7,011 bases of DNA, taken from assembly GCA_024680835.1 (NCBI GenBank), contig JAILBP010000209.1, positions 1 through 7,011 of the forward strand, in the 5' to 3' direction. Position 1 is the first letter of the stretch. Every line of letters begins with the position of its first letter. The position numbers and the translations under genes were made by a program. The stretch is from RGIG6904 sp024680835 (GTDB lineage: Bacteria > Bacillota > Clostridia > Lachnospirales > Lachnospiraceae). The notes under the pieces are model-generated. The model saw nothing but the letters and a program-made list of their open reading frames with translations. It did not search any database and was not told the origin of the DNA. Shown piece after piece: positions 6,007-7,011 of this stretch.

Positions 6007-7011
6007 ATGCAATCAATCTACACCCAACTCGGTATATCACAAAAGATATATGACTACGGAAATAAAATATGTGATAGCTTAAAAGACCGTTTCGAAAAGA
6101 TAGACGAGACCGCAGAATACAACCAGATGAAGGTTATAGCGGCCATGCAGAAAAACAGGCTGTCAGCGGAATGCTTTAACTCTACCAATGGATATGGATA
6201 TTCCGATATAGGCAGAGATACATTGGAAAGGATCTATGCAGATACTTTCCACACAGAGGACGCATTAGTACGCCCGCAGATAACCTGCGGTACCCATGCG
6301 CTGGCTCTCGCCCTGATGTCGAACTTACGCCCGGGAGATGAGCTTTTAAGTCCTGTGGGAAAACCCTATGACACTCTGGAAGAGGTTATAGGCATAAGAC
6401 CATCAAAGGGGTCCCTGGCAGAGTACGGCATAACCTACAGTCAGGTCGACCTGCTGCCGGATTCGTCTTTTGACTTTGATAATATAGCGAAAGCCATAAA
6501 TGACAGGACAAAGCTGGTGACCATACAGCGATCTAAGGGTTATGCTTTCAGAAAGACGCTGTCTGTCGAGAGCATAGGAGAGCTGATAGCTTTTATCAAA
6601 AAGATAAAGCCGGATGTGATATGCATGGTAGACAACTGCTACGGTGAGTTTGTTCAGAGGATAGAGCCATCCGATGTGGGAGCAGATATGGTGGTGGGAA
6701 GTCTGATCAAAAATCCCGGTGGCGGTCTTGCACCCATAGGCGGTTACATTGCCGGAAAAAAAGAATGTGTGGAAAATGCCGCGTATCGTCTCACATCACC
6801 TGGACTTGGCAAAGAAGTCGGGGCTACCCTTGGAATAACTTCCCAGCTTACCCAGGGATTTTTTATGGCTCCCACGGTGACGGCCAGCGCTCTGAAGACA
6901 GCCATATTTGCAGCAAATGTATATGAGAGCCTCGGCTTCGAGGTTTTGCCGGATGCATCAGAGGAGAGATACGACATCATCCAGGCCATAAAGCTTGAGA
7001 AGGGAGAAGCT
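6007..7011 (+). CDS. ynbB: YnbB / methionine gamma-lyase-like PLP-dependent protein (3' truncated)
   Basis: The first 335 residues of a fold-type I, PLP-dependent protein are present; the frame is still open at the window end. I recognise the family often labelled 'aluminum resistance protein' or 'methionine gamma-lyase family protein' (YnbB), usually a little over 400 residues, so roughly the last fifth is missing. Visible marks are STNGYGYSDIGRDTLERIYA near 59-78, the cofactor-phosphate region CGTHALALAL at 94-103, VDNCYGEF with Asp209 as the likely partner of the pyridine nitrogen, and GSLIKNPGGG with Lys235 as the likely Schiff-base lysine, followed by GGYIAG. These support a catalytically competent cytosolic PLP enzyme. 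Its true substrate is not established; both common names are weakly founded, and activity on methionine or cysteine cannot be read from the sequence. It has a good RBS at 5993. With no terminator after miaA it may be co-transcribed with mutSL-miaA. The gene symbol follows the B. subtilis homologue. Confidence 0.9.
   Translation, partial: MQSIYTQLGISQKIYDYGNKICDSLKDRFEKIDETAEYNQMKVIAAMQKNRLSAECFNSTNGYGYSDIGRDTLERIYADTFHTEDALVRPQITCGTHALALALMSNLRPGDELLSPVGKPYDTLEEVIGIRPSKGSLAEYGITYSQVDLLPDSSFDFDNIAKAINDRTKLVTIQRSKGYAFRKTLSVESIGELIAFIKKIKPDVICMVDNCYGEFVQRIEPSDVGADMVVGSLIKNPGGGLAPIGGYIAGKKECVENAAYRLTSPGLGKEVGATLGITSQLTQGFFMAPTVTASALKTAIFAANVYESLGFEVLPDASEERYDIIQAIKLEKGEA

Noticed and set aside
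5494..6012. 172-codon - strand open frame opposite miaA and across the repeat
   Set aside because: Its N-terminal part is the translated repeat and the rest is antisense to conserved miaA codons. It shows no recognisable domain and no sensible ribosome binding site.
5879..6082. Short + strand open frame across the repeat and the start of the ynbB-like gene
   Set aside because: It begins inside the inverted repeat, has no Shine-Dalgarno, and overlaps the well-supported gene starting at 6007 in a different frame. Its product is a translation of the repeat.

Overview
The window looks like a chromosomal housekeeping segment from a Gram-positive anaerobe of the Clostridia, most likely Lachnospiraceae (a Butyrivibrio/Roseburia/Coprococcus-like genome). 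This rests on protein flavour, heavy use of ATA, AGA and AGG codons, GGAG-type ribosome binding sites, and a GC-rich hairpin repeat of a kind I recall from gut Clostridia. It is an inference without database support; genus and species cannot be read from the sequence alone.

Layout: all genes lie on the + strand. mutS occupies 1-2633; its frame is open to the left edge, so its true start is probably outside the window. A 92-nt spacer follows, then mutL (2726-4921). mutL overlaps miaA (4918-5841) by four bases in an ATGA junction. From 5842 to 6006 there is no gene: this spacer holds a GC-rich composite inverted repeat (about 5846-5950), a duplicated piece of its right end, and a ribosome binding site. 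The last gene (6007 to the right edge, open) encodes a PLP-dependent protein of the YnbB / methionine gamma-lyase-like family and is cut by the window end.

Function: MutS and MutL are the mismatch recognition and matchmaker/endonuclease proteins of post-replicative mismatch repair. MutL carries the metal-dependent nicking motif, as expected for an organism that does not use MutH. MiaA prenylates A37 of tRNAs that read codons starting with U. The four genes are probably transcribed together, since no U-tract terminator is visible between any of them. The order mutS-mutL-miaA-(hfq)-ynbB is a known Firmicutes neighbourhood, but hfq is missing here and the repeat lies in that interval.

I see no phage, CRISPR, toxin or other defence system, and no clear new biological system. 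The least explained part is the repeat between miaA and the ynbB-like gene.
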